A stretch of DNA of 64,000 nucleotides from Actinomycetes bacterium (GTDB taxonomy: Bacteria > Actinomycetota > Actinomycetes > Propionibacteriales > Propionibacteriaceae): assembly GCA_023458095.1 (NCBI GenBank), contig JAEXAS010000033.1, positions 3,451-67,450 of the forward strand, in the 5' to 3' direction. The notes beneath the pieces were generated by a model. It was not told the DNA's origin. It did no database searches and saw only the letters and a program-made list of their open reading frames with translations. This document shows positions 27,486 through 36,606 of the stretch, in pieces (within the stretch, counting starts at the first letter, position 1; each line of letters opens with the position of its first letter). The position numbers and the translations under genes are program-made.

Positions 27486-28058
27486 CTAGTTCTTCGTTTC
27501 GTCTTCGGTCTGAGCCCACTGCGCCAAGCTGGACCAACGAGCATCGATGGCCTCAGTATGCCGATGATCAGGATTCACGTTCAGGTCCACCCCACAGGTG
27601 GGGCACAACCCGGCGCAATCCTGGCGGCACAACGGAGTGAACGGCAGGTCAAGCACCACACAGTCCCGCAGGATCGGTTCGAGGTCAATCAACGTGCCCT
27701 CAATCCGACTGGCTTCCTCGTCGTCGAGTTCCTTGCCGGGGTAACAGAACAATTCCTGGACATCGATCAGTTCAGTCGAACTGATCTCCTCCAGGCAACG
27801 GGTGCAGTTACCTTTCAGCAGAACCTCGGCGGTTCCAGTCACCAGCACTCCCTCCCCGACCGAACTCAACTGAAGATTGAGCGCGATAGGTGAGCCGAGT
27901 GGTACTCCGATCATGTCGAGGCCGAGATCCGCAGGAGCCTCCACGACTCGCGATACCTCCAGCACATCACCGGCACCCCGACTCAAGTCATGAGTGTCCA
28001 GGACGAACCCGGATCGGGGGTCAGGCAAGCTGGGAGTAAACACGATTCCCTTCGGCAT
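27486..28058 (-). CDS. YceD family protein (DUF177)
   Basis: A 190-residue protein with the family pattern GNCTRCLEEI and the cysteine-rich end CRQDCAGLCPTCGVDLN. In bacteria YceD is coupled to rpmF and is connected with 23S rRNA accumulation. A SepIVA-like gene lies upstream and rpmF 10 nt downstream. No strong ribosome-binding site marks the ATG. Confidence 0.88.
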   Translation of the reverse strand: MPKGIVFTPSLPDPRSGFVLDTHDLSRGAGDVLEVSRVVEAPADLGLDMIGVPLGSPIALNLQLSSVGEGVLVTGTAEVLLKGNCTRCLEEISSTELIDVQELFCYPGKELDDEEASRIEGTLIDLEPILRDCVVLDLPFTPLCRQDCAGLCPTCGVDLNVNPDHRHTEAIDARWSSLAQWAQTEDETKN

Positions 28059-28122
28059 GGCTCGGCAGCGTCATAACCAACGAAGAACTCTACCAATCCC
28101 GGTGGTCAGCGGCAAAAGCGGG

Positions 28123-28635
28123 TCAGCCCTCAACCCGAGGCAGGGTGTGAGTCGCGTCATCTTGAACGGCATCCTGGTCCAAAGACGAGCGTCGGGCCAG
28201 CCGATCGCGCATGGTCCGGACCTGCGCCATGGTCTTCAACAAGCCGGCTTCGAAGCTGGCGATTCGGGCATCGACGTAGGCGTCGGCCTCACGCCGCAGA
28301 GCCTCAGCATCAGCCAACGCCTTCTGCTGCACCACGACAGCCTGTCGCTGCGCTTCTTCCTGGACGGGGCCCTGGCTGGCCAAGTACCGGGCGCGCTCTT
28401 CGGCCGCGGCCACGATCTGGCGCGCTTCCTGCTGGGCCCGCTCCAAAGTCTCCAGCGATGTCGAAGTGACCCGCTGAGCCTCCTGGAAGTCGTCGGAGAG
28501 CCCCTCCAGCGCCTCATCGACCAGTGCCATCAGTTCCGACCGATTGATCATGCACGATGCCGACATCGGCACCGACTTGGCTTTCGTAACCATCTCTTTC
28601 AAACGTTGAAGAGCCTGCTCGGTCCGGTCAATCAT
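28123..28635 (-). CDS. SepIVA/DivIVA-like coiled-coil septation protein
   Basis: A 170-residue, mostly helical protein: IDRTEQALQRLKEMV, SASCMINRSELMALVDEALEGL, then a coiled coil from ~45 to 145 rich in Ala, Glu, Gln and Arg. The motif and position next to DUF177-rpmF-rnc-mutM match mycobacterial SepIVA (Rv2927c), a DivIVA-domain protein of septation and polar growth; it is shorter than that protein. The ATG overlaps the coaD stop (ATGA). Confidence 0.72.
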   Translation of the reverse strand: MIDRTEQALQRLKEMVTKAKSVPMSASCMINRSELMALVDEALEGLSDDFQEAQRVTSTSLETLERAQQEARQIVAAAEERARYLASQGPVQEEAQRQAVVVQQKALADAEALRREADAYVDARIASFEAGLLKTMAQVRTMRDRLARRSSLDQDAVQDDATHTLPRVEG

Positions 28636-29126
28636 CGCCCCCACCCCTCTTGTGCAGACTTGCGGGCGATCTCTTTCGCCACTGGTTCTGGAACAAACGC
28701 CGAGATGTCGCCCCCGTGGACCGCGATCTCGCGGACCATTGAGGAAGACAACGTTGACCATTGTGAGGCAGCCGGCAAAATCAGCGTTTCAATTCCACCG
28801 ACCACAGAGTTCAAGTTTGCCATCTGGAGCTCGAGTTCGAAGTCCGCTGCGAACCGCACACCTTTGACCACGAGCTGGCCACCATGGTCGTTAACGAAGT
28901 CGACCAACAGCCCGGTGACTTGATCCACCTGGATGTTGTCGAGGTTCGCGGTGGCTTCACGTACGAGCCGCACGCGCTCGTCAGCGGTGAACAGGTACTT
29001 CTTGGTGGAGTTCTGGCCGACCGCGACCAGCACCTCGTCGAAGACCTGGGCCGCCCGGGTGATGACGTCCAGATGGCCATTGGTGATCGGATCGAAGGAT
29101 CCGGGACAGACAGCTAACACGTTCAA
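28632..29126 (-). CDS. coaD: Phosphopantetheine adenylyltransferase
   Basis: CoaD makes dephospho-CoA from 4'-phosphopantetheine and ATP. The 164-residue protein has CPGSFDPITNGHLDVI, YLFTADERVRLVREA, GVRFAADFELELQMA and the final SSSMVREIAVHGGD. The frame given starts at a TTG overlapping the rsmD stop (TTGA); a GTG two codons in, 6 nt after AAGGA, is equally likely. Confidence 0.95.
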   Translation of the reverse strand: MNVLAVCPGSFDPITNGHLDVITRAAQVFDEVLVAVGQNSTKKYLFTADERVRLVREATANLDNIQVDQVTGLLVDFVNDHGGQLVVKGVRFAADFELELQMANLNSVVGGIETLILPAASQWSTLSSSMVREIAVHGGDISAFVPEPVAKEIARKSAQEGWGR

Positions 29127-29704
29127 TCCTTCATCGCGAAATACACCAGCGTCTCACCGTAACGCCGCGACCAACGTTGCGTCATCGTCGCGGGGAATTG
29201 TGGAGGGTCATCTCTGGAGGCCCGCTCGAGAACCAACAGTCCGTCCGGCTTGAGCCAGCCTCGGTGGACCAACAACTCCATCATCTGCTCGCACTCGGCA
29301 TTAGGCAGCGGATAGGGCGGATCGGCCCACACCACGTCGAAGGACATCTGGCGATCCGCGCGCAGCCAGCTTTCGGCCGCCGCAGTCACCACGACCGTGC
29401 TCAAGCCCAGGGCGGCGCAGTTGTCGCGCGCCACCGCCGCCACCTTCGGTTCAACCTCCACCGCATAGGTGGGTTGGGCCCCTCGGCTGGCAGCCTCCAG
29501 CGCCACCGCCGCCGAGCCCGCGTAGAGATCCAGCAGCGCGATGCCATCCAGTTGCACCTCGACGGCTTCCCCGCTGGTCCCGGCCCAGTCAGCGATAGCG
29601 GAGAACACAGCCTCCCGGACCCGATCGGTGGTCGGACGGGTGCCTTCGTAGGTGGGAGTGCGCAGACGACGGCCCTTTCGGCTGCCGGCGATGATCCTGG
29701 TCAC
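29123..29704 (-). CDS. rsmD: 16S rRNA (guanine966-N2)-methyltransferase RsmD
   Basis: A 193-residue SAM-dependent enzyme with TRIIAGSRKGRRLRTP, RPTTDRVREAVFSAI, the SAM loop LLDLYAGSAAVALEAASRGA and catalytic VWADPPYPL. The GTG start gives the conserved RIIAG N-terminus; a much longer open frame runs back into recG and is discarded. It is placed between recG and coaD, a typical order. Confidence 0.93.
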   Translation of the reverse strand: MTRIIAGSRKGRRLRTPTYEGTRPTTDRVREAVFSAIADWAGTSGEAVEVQLDGIALLDLYAGSAAVALEAASRGAQPTYAVEVEPKVAAVARDNCAALGLSTVVVTAAAESWLRADRQMSFDVVWADPPYPLPNAECEQMMELLVHRGWLKPDGLLVLERASRDDPPQFPATMTQRWSRRYGETLVYFAMKD

Positions 29705-29723
29705 AGCGGACAGGTTAGGACGC

Positions 29724-31937
29724 TCAGGCGCTGTCCAGCCAATCCCCGCTGGCCAGGCGCTCGGTGAACCGAATGGCATCGGCGAAGCCGGGCGTGTTCG
29801 CCTGCGGATCCCGCTGAACGCATTCCAGTGCCAGTGCGCGGGCTTGCGCAATGACCTCGGCATGCTCGGTGACTCGCAGCAGCCGCAGGCTGGAGCGAGT
29901 ACCGGCCTGCGCCGAGCCGAGCACATCACCTTCGCGGCGCTGTTCCAGATCCAGTTCGGCCAGTTGGAAACCATCGCGGGTGGCAGCCACCGCCTCCAGA
30001 CGTTGCCGGGCCGGTTCGCCGGCCGGGGCCGAAGTGATCAGCAGGCAAACCCCGGGGTGCTCGCCGCGACCGATGCGTCCGCGAAGCTGGTGGAGCTGGG
30101 ATACCCCGAACCGGTCGGCGTCCCAGACCACCATCATGGAGGCGTTGGGCACATCGACCCCGACCTCGATCACGGTGGTTGCGACCAGAACCGGGGTCTT
30201 CCCTGCGGCGAAGTCGGCCATCACCTGGTCCTTCTCCTCGCTGGGCAACTGCCCGTGCAAGACCTGCACACCGATCCCCGCCAGGGGTCCGCCAGCCAAC
30301 TCCTTGGCAAGCTCCACCACTCCCTTACTGTCGGCGCCGGCCTTCTGACCGCCGATTTTGGGAGCGACGACGAAGACCTGGCGTCCGGTGTTGACCTCCT
30401 CTACGACGCGTTGCCAGGCCCGGTCGACCCACTGTGGACGGCTGGCAGCGTCGACCACCACGGTGGAGACCTCGGCTCGTCCGGCCGGAATCTCGGTCAG
30501 CGTGGATGTCTCCAGGTCACCGAAGATCGTCATGGCCACCGAGCGCGGGATCGGGGTGGCGGTCAGCACCAGCACATGCGGGTGCAGGTCGGCCTTGCTG
30601 GTGAGCGCGGCTCGCTGTTCGACGCCGAAGCGGTGTTGCTCGTCAATGACGACCAACCCCAGATCGGCGAATTGCACCTGATCGGACAGCAGCGCGTGGG
30701 TGCCGATCACAATGCCGGCCTCCCCGCTGGCCGCCCGCAACAGCGCAGAGCGCTTGGCCGGGGTCGACAGCGAACCCGTCAGCAGCACCACATCGGTGGC
30801 GTGCTCCGGCGCCCCCAACATGCGGCCGGCGCCCAGGTCGCCCAGCAGTGTGGTGATGGTCTGAAAATGCTGGGCGGCCAGCACCTCAGTGGGGGCCAGG
30901 AGCGCACATTGTCCGCCGGCATCGATGACCGACAGCATGGCGCGCAGAGCGACCACGGTCTTGCCCGATCCGACTTCGCCTTGCAGCAGCCGCTGCATCG
31001 GGGTGGCCTGGGCCAGGTCAGCGAAGATTTCCTCTCCGACCTGCTGCTGGCCCTGGGTCAAGGCGAACGGAAGCCGCTGCTCGAAAGCATCCAACAGAGC
31101 GCCCGGACGCCGGGGCCGCGGACGGGCCTGCCGCGCTGACGTGTCAGCCCGACGGTAGGCCATGGTGAGTTGAGTGGCCATCGCCTCATCGAAGATCAAC
31201 CGCTTTGCGCCAGCCTCGGATTGGGCCCGGTTCACCGGCTGGTGGACCGCCGCGAAAGCCTCGGAGAGTCCCAGGACTGCGGCCTTGTCCCGTAGCCAGG
31301 CGGGCCAGGGATCCTCAATGCCGGTGAAGGTGGCCAACGCCAGCCGCGCACATTCGGCGACCTTCCAGGTCGGCAGTTTCGCTGTGGCCGGATACATTCC
31401 CACCAAACCCCCTTGCGAGAGGGTGGCCAGGCGCTCCTTCTCCTCGGAGTTGGCCACGATGCGTCCGGCTTCATCCATCATCACGAACACCGGATGGCTC
31501 ATCTGAAGCTGGTCGCGAAAGACCCCCACCTTGCCCACGAACAGACCCGAGTAGCCCGCACCCAATTGCCGCTCCCACCACTCCAGCAGATGTGACTTGC
31601 CGAAGAAGGTGGCACTGAGGCGTCCATTGCCGTCGGTCAGGGTGGCTTCCAGCCTGCCGGGACGGGCCTTGGCACCAGGAGGGGTGCGCGACTCATAGCG
31701 TTGAAGCTTGGCGACTCGTGCGGTAACCGCAACCAACTCCCCCGGCATCAGGCTGCTCAGGTCGGTGAGTTCGGTGCCGGACAGATAGTGGCGCGGGATG
31801 TGGCGCAGCAGGTCCCCGACGGTGTGGATCCGCAACGCGGAGAACTCCTTGGCGGTGCGCTCTCCCAGCACCGTTGCCAAGGATGCGGTCAGCTCCGCAT
31901 ACGCCCGAGTACGCCAACCACCAATCGAAGCTTCCAC
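29724..31937 (-). CDS. recG: ATP-dependent DNA helicase RecG
   Basis: A 737-residue helicase that regresses stalled forks and processes Holliday junctions. It has the N-terminal wedge domain (VGDLLRHIPRHY, VTARVAKLQRY), Walker A LLQGEVGSGKTVVAL, the DEQH box VVIDEQHRFGVEQR, LTATPIPRSVAMT, and the C-terminal RIGRGEHPGVCLL and QRREGDVLGSAQAG. The start is GTG. The family is complete. Confidence 0.96.
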   Translation of the reverse strand: MEASIGGWRTRAYAELTASLATVLGERTAKEFSALRIHTVGDLLRHIPRHYLSGTELTDLSSLMPGELVAVTARVAKLQRYESRTPPGAKARPGRLEATLTDGNGRLSATFFGKSHLLEWWERQLGAGYSGLFVGKVGVFRDQLQMSHPVFVMMDEAGRIVANSEEKERLATLSQGGLVGMYPATAKLPTWKVAECARLALATFTGIEDPWPAWLRDKAAVLGLSEAFAAVHQPVNRAQSEAGAKRLIFDEAMATQLTMAYRRADTSARQARPRPRRPGALLDAFEQRLPFALTQGQQQVGEEIFADLAQATPMQRLLQGEVGSGKTVVALRAMLSVIDAGGQCALLAPTEVLAAQHFQTITTLLGDLGAGRMLGAPEHATDVVLLTGSLSTPAKRSALLRAASGEAGIVIGTHALLSDQVQFADLGLVVIDEQHRFGVEQRAALTSKADLHPHVLVLTATPIPRSVAMTIFGDLETSTLTEIPAGRAEVSTVVVDAASRPQWVDRAWQRVVEEVNTGRQVFVVAPKIGGQKAGADSKGVVELAKELAGGPLAGIGVQVLHGQLPSEEKDQVMADFAAGKTPVLVATTVIEVGVDVPNASMMVVWDADRFGVSQLHQLRGRIGRGEHPGVCLLITSAPAGEPARQRLEAVAATRDGFQLAELDLEQRREGDVLGSAQAGTRSSLRLLRVTEHAEVIAQARALALECVQRDPQANTPGFADAIRFTERLASGDWLDSA

Positions 31938-31995
31938 AGTTGTTCAGCCTAGGCGGTCGCGCCGACGAAGCCGTGGAACAGGCCCTAGGCGGGGG

Positions 31996-32361
31996 CTAGT
32001 TCCGCCCCGATGACCAGAAGCGGTAGTAGCCGAAACCAATGAGCGCCATCGCGACAACGGAAACCCCAATAGCGACGACGAGCCCCACCCCGCCGGAGAA
32101 TGCGAACTGGGCGACCAGTCCGACCAGCACTCCGGCGAGCCCCATCACCAAACCCAACGCTCCCCAGCGGGCGCCGGAGCGGCGTTGTTGGTCTTGAGGG
32201 TCTGGCACTGCCAGCGCTGCCGGTGTCGCTGCAACATCGATGTCGGCCTCCTGAGGGTGAAACACGTCCCAGGACGGAAGATTTCCCTGCTCGTCAATCA
32301 TTCCCGTCGGCTCCGCCTCCGCAGCCTGTGCAGAGGTCTTGGGCGGCTCTGGAATCGTCAT
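31996..32361 (-). CDS. Small two-helix membrane protein, function unknown
   Basis: A 121-residue protein with a polar, Pro/Ala-rich N-terminal half (PTGMIDEQGNLPSWDVFHP) and two transmembrane helices in the second half (WGALGLVMGLAGVLVGLVAQF, VVAIGVSVVAMALIGFGYY). No known domain. It sits between rpmB and recG on the same strand, with an ATG start. Confidence 0.6.
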   Translation of the reverse strand: MTIPEPPKTSAQAAEAEPTGMIDEQGNLPSWDVFHPQEADIDVAATPAALAVPDPQDQQRRSGARWGALGLVMGLAGVLVGLVAQFAFSGGVGLVVAIGVSVVAMALIGFGYYRFWSSGRN

Positions 32362-32387
32362 GGCCTCATCGTGTCACAACACAGCAA

Positions 32388-32409
32388 GAGACCCGTCGAA
32401 ACGGGTCTC
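32388..32409 (-). terminator. rpmB terminator hairpin
   Basis: A perfect 9-bp stem, GAGACCCGT / ACGGGTCTC, closed by a CGAA loop, 15 bases past the rpmB stop. The following minus-strand bases are T-rich (TTGCTGTGTTGTG), which supports termination. Confidence 0.7.
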
Positions 32410-32424
32410 CTACAGATGGTGACG

Positions 32425-32610
32425 TCAGCGAGTGACGCGTCCGGCCTTCAGGCAGGACGTGCAGACGTTCAAACGCTTCGGCGTGCCCTCGACGGTCGCC
32501 CGCACCCGCTGAATGTTCGGGTTCCAGCGACGGTTGGTCTTCTTCTTCGACCAGGGCACGTTGTGACCGAAGCCGGGGCCCTTGCCACAGATGTCACACA
32601 CAGCAGCCAC
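32425..32610 (-). CDS. rpmB: 50S ribosomal protein L28
   Basis: A 61-residue L28 of the zinc-cysteine type: MAAVCDICGKGPGFGHNV, KKTNRRWNPNIQRVR, and CTSCLKAGRVTR. Both CxxC pairs are kept. ATG start with AGGAG upstream in the 120-base gap to RNase J. Confidence 0.95.
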   Translation of the reverse strand: MAAVCDICGKGPGFGHNVPWSKKKTNRRWNPNIQRVRATVEGTPKRLNVCTSCLKAGRVTR

Positions 32611-32730
32611 TGGATTACTCCTCGTTTAGTCGCACGTCGCGCACCATGAGGTGCACGCGAAAGAGGCCCCCACTGCGGGGACCGGTCTACGATACCTGAA
32701 CTGCGCCCACGGTTGCGAATCGAGCCGAAC

Positions 32731-34416
32731 TCAGGACTCGACCACGATCGGCAGGATGACCGGACGCCGCCGATAGTTGTTGTTCACCCAGCGCCCGATG
32801 GTGCGCCGCACCAACTGCTGAAGCTGGAAGGTGTCCTCCACTCCATCGGCCAGAGCCCGCTCAATCACGGCGGACAGATCAGGGCGAATCTGATCGAACA
32901 CCGAGTCGTCCTCGAAGAATCCCCGGGCATGAATGTCGGGGCCGCTTACGATCTGCTGGGAGCGGAAGCTCACCACGGTCACCACCGAGATGATGCCTTC
33001 CTCCCCCAGGATCTTGCGGTCGGTGAGTTCAGTGTCGGAGACCTCACCCTCGGTGAGCCCGTCGACAAAGATGTAGCTGCAGTCGAGTTGCCCCACCACA
33101 CGGGCCTGACCGCCGGCGGGCAGATCGATGACCGCGCCGTCCTCCACCGGGAAAACCCGATCACGGGCGACGCCGGTATCCACGGCCAACTTGGCGTTGG
33201 CGATGAGATGACGCACCTCACCGTGGACGGGGAGCACATGCTTGGGAGTGATCAGGTTGTAGCAGTACAGCAGCTCGCCAGCACTGGAGTGACCCGAGAC
33301 GTGCACCATGGCATTGCCCTTATGCACGACCGACACCCCGTTTCGGCTCAGACCGTTGATCACCCGATAGACCGAGTTCTCATTGCCTGGGATCAGCGAG
33401 GACGCCAGCAGCACAACGTCGCCGGGTCCGGCACTGATCACCGGGTGTTCATGGTTGGAGATCCGGGACAGGGCGCTGAGGGGTTCCCCCTGAGAGCCGG
33501 TGGAGATGATCAGGATCTGATCGTCGGGATAGTTGTCGATCTCCTTCAGATCGATGAGGGTGTTCTCCGGCACCTTCAAGAAGCCCAGTTCACGGGCGAC
33601 CGTCATGTTGCGCAGCATCGAGCGTCCGACATAGACGACCTTGCGGCGGTGTTTGACGGCCAGGTCCATCACCTGCTGCACCCGGTGCACGTGCGAGGCG
33701 AAACAGGCGACGATCAGCTTCTGCTTGGCGGAGGCGAAGACCCGCTCCAAGGCCGGCTCGATGTCGCGCTCGTGGGCGGTGAAGCCCGGCACGTCAGCGT
33801 TGGTGGAATCGACCATGAACAGGTCGACGCCCTCCTCCCCCAGCCGCGCGAAACCGCGCAGGTCGGTGAGGCGGTGGTCCAAAGGCAACTGATCCATCTT
33901 GAAATCGCCGGTGTGCAGGACTGTGCCGGCCTTGGTGCGAATCGCGACCGCCAGCGCGTCGGGGATGGAGTGGTTGACCGAGTAGAACTCCAGGTCGAAC
34001 TCCCCCATCTGGAGACGGTCACCCTCGGCGACTTCACGAAGATCCACATTGCGCAGCCGATGCTCGCGCAGCTTGGCGCTCACCAGAGCCAAGGTGAGCT
34101 TGGAGCCGAAGACCGGAATGTCTTCGCGCCGACGCAACAGGTAGGGAACCGCACCGATGTGGTCCTCATGGCCATGGGTCAAGACCAACGCCTTGACCTC
34201 GTCGAGACGATCCTCCACCAGGTGCAGGCCAGGCAGGATCAGGTCGACGCCAGGCTGCTCCTCGGAGGGGAAGAGGACTCCACAGTCGATGAACATCAGC
34301 TCGCCGTTGATCTCGAAGGAGCTCATGTTGCGACCGATGTCTCCATGACCGCCCAAGGGGATCACTCGCAGGGTGTCGGCGGGGAGGGCTGGAGGGGTTT
34401 TCAAAGACTCGCGCAC
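32731..34416 (-). CDS. rnj: Ribonuclease J
   Basis: A 561-residue metallo-beta-lactamase/beta-CASP RNase with both 5'-3' exo- and endonuclease activity in mRNA and rRNA maturation. The metal site LTHGHEDHIGAVPYLL, HTGDFKMD, VDSTNADVPGFT, the beta-CASP part SGHSSAGELLYC and ITPKHVLPVHGEVRHL are all present. GTG start. The C-terminal dimer domain ends in RWVNNNYRRRPVILPIV. Confidence 0.94.
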   Translation of the reverse strand: MRESLKTPPALPADTLRVIPLGGHGDIGRNMSSFEINGELMFIDCGVLFPSEEQPGVDLILPGLHLVEDRLDEVKALVLTHGHEDHIGAVPYLLRRREDIPVFGSKLTLALVSAKLREHRLRNVDLREVAEGDRLQMGEFDLEFYSVNHSIPDALAVAIRTKAGTVLHTGDFKMDQLPLDHRLTDLRGFARLGEEGVDLFMVDSTNADVPGFTAHERDIEPALERVFASAKQKLIVACFASHVHRVQQVMDLAVKHRRKVVYVGRSMLRNMTVARELGFLKVPENTLIDLKEIDNYPDDQILIISTGSQGEPLSALSRISNHEHPVISAGPGDVVLLASSLIPGNENSVYRVINGLSRNGVSVVHKGNAMVHVSGHSSAGELLYCYNLITPKHVLPVHGEVRHLIANAKLAVDTGVARDRVFPVEDGAVIDLPAGGQARVVGQLDCSYIFVDGLTEGEVSDTELTDRKILGEEGIISVVTVVSFRSQQIVSGPDIHARGFFEDDSVFDQIRPDLSAVIERALADGVEDTFQLQQLVRRTIGRWVNNNYRRRPVILPIVVES

Positions 34417-34487
34417 CCGCCCAACCTATCGCGACGGGCACCCGATCGGAGCCAGCGGCGGCTCACCGCGGCCACCGGGTGGGTACC

Positions 34488-35036
34488 ATGACCGCCGTGA
34501 TCCCAGATTCGGTACGCCTGGCCCTACCCACCGAGGCAGAGGCCATCGCAGCCCTCCAACGTCGGGCGTGGGTGGCACATCTGCCCGGACAGGCATCGAG
34601 CGCCATGCTCGCTGCCGTCGACCTGTCCAAGATGACCAGCAGTTGGCAGGAGGCCATCGTGCGTCCGCCGCTGGCGCAGTATCGGGTGCTGGTCGCGGTG
34701 GGGACTGACCGAATCACCGGTTTCGCAGCGATCGGCCCCAGCGACGATCCGGACGCCGATCCCGAAAAGGACGGATTGGTGGCCGAGTTCGTCATCGACC
34801 CGGTCGCCCAAGGCCACGGGCACGGATCTCGACTCCTCAATGCGGTGGCCGACACCTTGCGAGCCGACGGTTTCGATCGGGCCACATGGTGGGTGCGCAG
34901 CACCGATGATGTGCTGCTTGGCTTTCTGCGCTCCGCAGGGTGGGACGCCGATGGCGCCCACGCCGAAGTCGCGATGTCGGAGGAGGGCCCACGCCTCAAG
35001 CTGAGCCGGTTCCACACCGCCTTGGTGGATCACTGA
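34488..35036 (+). CDS. GNAT family N-acetyltransferase
   Basis: A 182-residue acetyltransferase. RLALPTEAEAIAALQRRAW opens the fold and AEFVIDPVAQGHGHGSRLLNAVADTLR is the acetyl-CoA binding motif A, followed by WWVRSTDDVLLGFLRSAGW. Substrate unknown. It is a lone plus-strand gene, divergent from RNase J, and its 3' end overlaps the stop of the minus-strand lmeA-like gene by 7 bases. A GTG four codons downstream could be the start. Confidence 0.8.
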   Translation: MTAVIPDSVRLALPTEAEAIAALQRRAWVAHLPGQASSAMLAAVDLSKMTSSWQEAIVRPPLAQYRVLVAVGTDRITGFAAIGPSDDPDADPEKDGLVAEFVIDPVAQGHGHGSRLLNAVADTLRADGFDRATWWVRSTDDVLLGFLRSAGWDADGAHAEVAMSEEGPRLKLSRFHTALVDH

Positions 35037-35725
35037 CCGATCGGCACCGTCATCGTCTGTGCGGAGAATCCGAGGGTGACACCGTCGGGGCCCGGCTGGA
35101 ATCCCACCAGATCAAGGCCGTAGGGCAAGGTGAGATCCAGCAAGCCGGCCACCACATCGGACACCTGCTGGAGCTTGTCGGAGTCCAGCTTCCACTCAGC
35201 CACCCACACCTGTGCACCAGCGAGCCGGAGCTTGTGGGTCTCGGGATCAACCTGCGGCCTCGCCATGATGTCGCCCTTGATGCTCTGACCGAGAAAAGTG
35301 GTCGAAAAGCGAGCCTTCAACCAGCCGTCGCCACCGTCGCTGACCTGTAGCCCACTCACTCGGCTCAGCTCGTCATAGCTGACCTGAACAGTCCCGCTGA
35401 CCGATTGTGCGATGACGTCGGAGTCGGTGCGGACCAAGCCGCCGGTGGTGCACTGCAGCTTGGTCAGCGTGACCGTCGTGGTGTTCACCTCCACGGGGAA
35501 TGAGGAGACCGTGATCGCAGCATTCGGAACCGAGTGGGTCAGGTACCACAACGCGAACGGGTTGCCACCGAGCTTCACGGTCGCAGCGCCTGCCGGTGCG
35601 CCCAGTCCGTCCGCCAACTGGCTCGCCAGGCTACTCTCGGTGGTGGATCGGATCAGGTTGTCGGCGAACCAGCCACCGCCCAGAATCACCGCCAGCACAG
35701 CCAATCCGACAGTGAATTTGCGCAT
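35030..35725 (-). CDS. LmeA-like phospholipid-binding protein (DUF2993)
   Basis: A 231-residue protein with an N-terminal membrane anchor or signal (KFTVGLAVLAVILGGGWFADN), the lead ATESxLA-type motif STTESSLASQLADG and VKLGGNPFALWYLT, then DVIAQSVSGTVQVSYDEL. This is the DUF2993 pattern of mycobacterial LmeA, a periplasmic lipid-binding protein for lipomannan maturation. One base separates its ATG from the dapB stop. Substrate and exact role here are unknown. Confidence 0.75.
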   Translation of the reverse strand: MRKFTVGLAVLAVILGGGWFADNLIRSTTESSLASQLADGLGAPAGAATVKLGGNPFALWYLTHSVPNAAITVSSFPVEVNTTTVTLTKLQCTTGGLVRTDSDVIAQSVSGTVQVSYDELSRVSGLQVSDGGDGWLKARFSTTFLGQSIKGDIMARPQVDPETHKLRLAGAQVWVAEWKLDSDKLQQVSDVVAGLLDLTLPYGLDLVGFQPGPDGVTLGFSAQTMTVPIGQ

Positions 35726-35726
35726 G

Positions 35727-36461
35727 TTAGAGCCCAAGCAGTGTGTCGATACCGACCGTCAAGCCGGGAAGATCCGCCACCGCACGCACAGCGGTGAGTA
35801 CGCCCGGCATGAATCCGACCCGATCCATCGAGTCGTGGCGAATCGTGAGGGTCTCCCCCGGCCCACCCAGCATCACTTCCTGGTGAGCGATCAGTCCCCG
35901 CAACCGCACACCGTGGATGTGGATGCCGTCGACCTCGGCCCCGCGGGCACCCGGCAGACCAGTGTTGGTGGCATCAGGGACCGCCCCCAGCCCGGCCGCA
36001 GCTCGAGCTTCGGCGATCCGGACGGCCGTGGCCTGGGCGGTGCCCGACGGGGCGTCCACCTTGTTGGGGTGGTGAAGCTCGATGATCTCGACCGATTCGA
36101 AGAAACGGGCGGCCTGTTCGGCGAAGTGCATCATCAGCACCGCACCGATGGAGAAGTTGGGCGCCACCACGATGTTGGCTCCCGGGCGGGCGCTCAATTG
36201 ATCGCGCAGAGTCTGTAGGCGATCCTCGGTGAAGCCCGTGGTGCCCACCACCGCGTGGACGCCGTGTTCGATGCACCAGGCGAGGTTGTCCATGACCACC
36301 GCGGGAACGGTGAAGTCCACCACCACGTCAGCCTGCAGCGCCGCGGTGCGGTCGTCGTCGGCATCGAGCGCGGCGACCAGTTCCAGATCCGCTGCTGCCT
36401 CAACCGCCCGGCACACCTCGGCGCCCATCCGGCCTTTCGCCCCAAAAACCGCTACCCGCAT
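35727..36461 (-). CDS. dapB: 4-hydroxy-tetrahydrodipicolinate reductase
   Basis: DapB is the second step of the lysine/diaminopimelate branch. The 244-residue enzyme has the nucleotide-binding VAVFGAKGRMGAEVCRAV, VVGTTGFTEDRL, APNFSIGAVLMMHFAEQAA and the catalytic signature ELHHPNKVDAPSGTA. It lies downstream of pnp, as in many actinobacteria, but a terminator hairpin separates them. Confidence 0.95.
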   Translation of the reverse strand: MRVAVFGAKGRMGAEVCRAVEAAADLELVAALDADDDRTAALQADVVVDFTVPAVVMDNLAWCIEHGVHAVVGTTGFTEDRLQTLRDQLSARPGANIVVAPNFSIGAVLMMHFAEQAARFFESVEIIELHHPNKVDAPSGTAQATAVRIAEARAAAGLGAVPDATNTGLPGARGAEVDGIHIHGVRLRGLIAHQEVMLGGPGETLTIRHDSMDRVGFMPGVLTAVRAVADLPGLTVGIDTLLGL

Positions 36462-36560
36462 CTTGCCCCTTTCGTCTGGGACATCCTAGAGGCCCCCGCC
36501 GACGATGGGTCCAGGCCGCGACGCTACGGGGCGCTCGGGAGCGGAGCCCCAATTGGGAAC

Positions 36561-36598
36561 GCAAAAGCCGGCGCCCCGGATGGGGACGCCGGCTTTGC
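36561..36598 (-). terminator. pnp terminator hairpin
   Basis: GCAAAAGCCGGCG pairs with CGCCGGCTTTGC (one bulged A), with an inner CCCC/GGGG extension. It begins 9 bases past the pnp stop. The stem is GC-rich and strong; no clear U-run follows. Confidence 0.7.
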
Positions 36599-36606
36599 GC
36601 GGGAGA

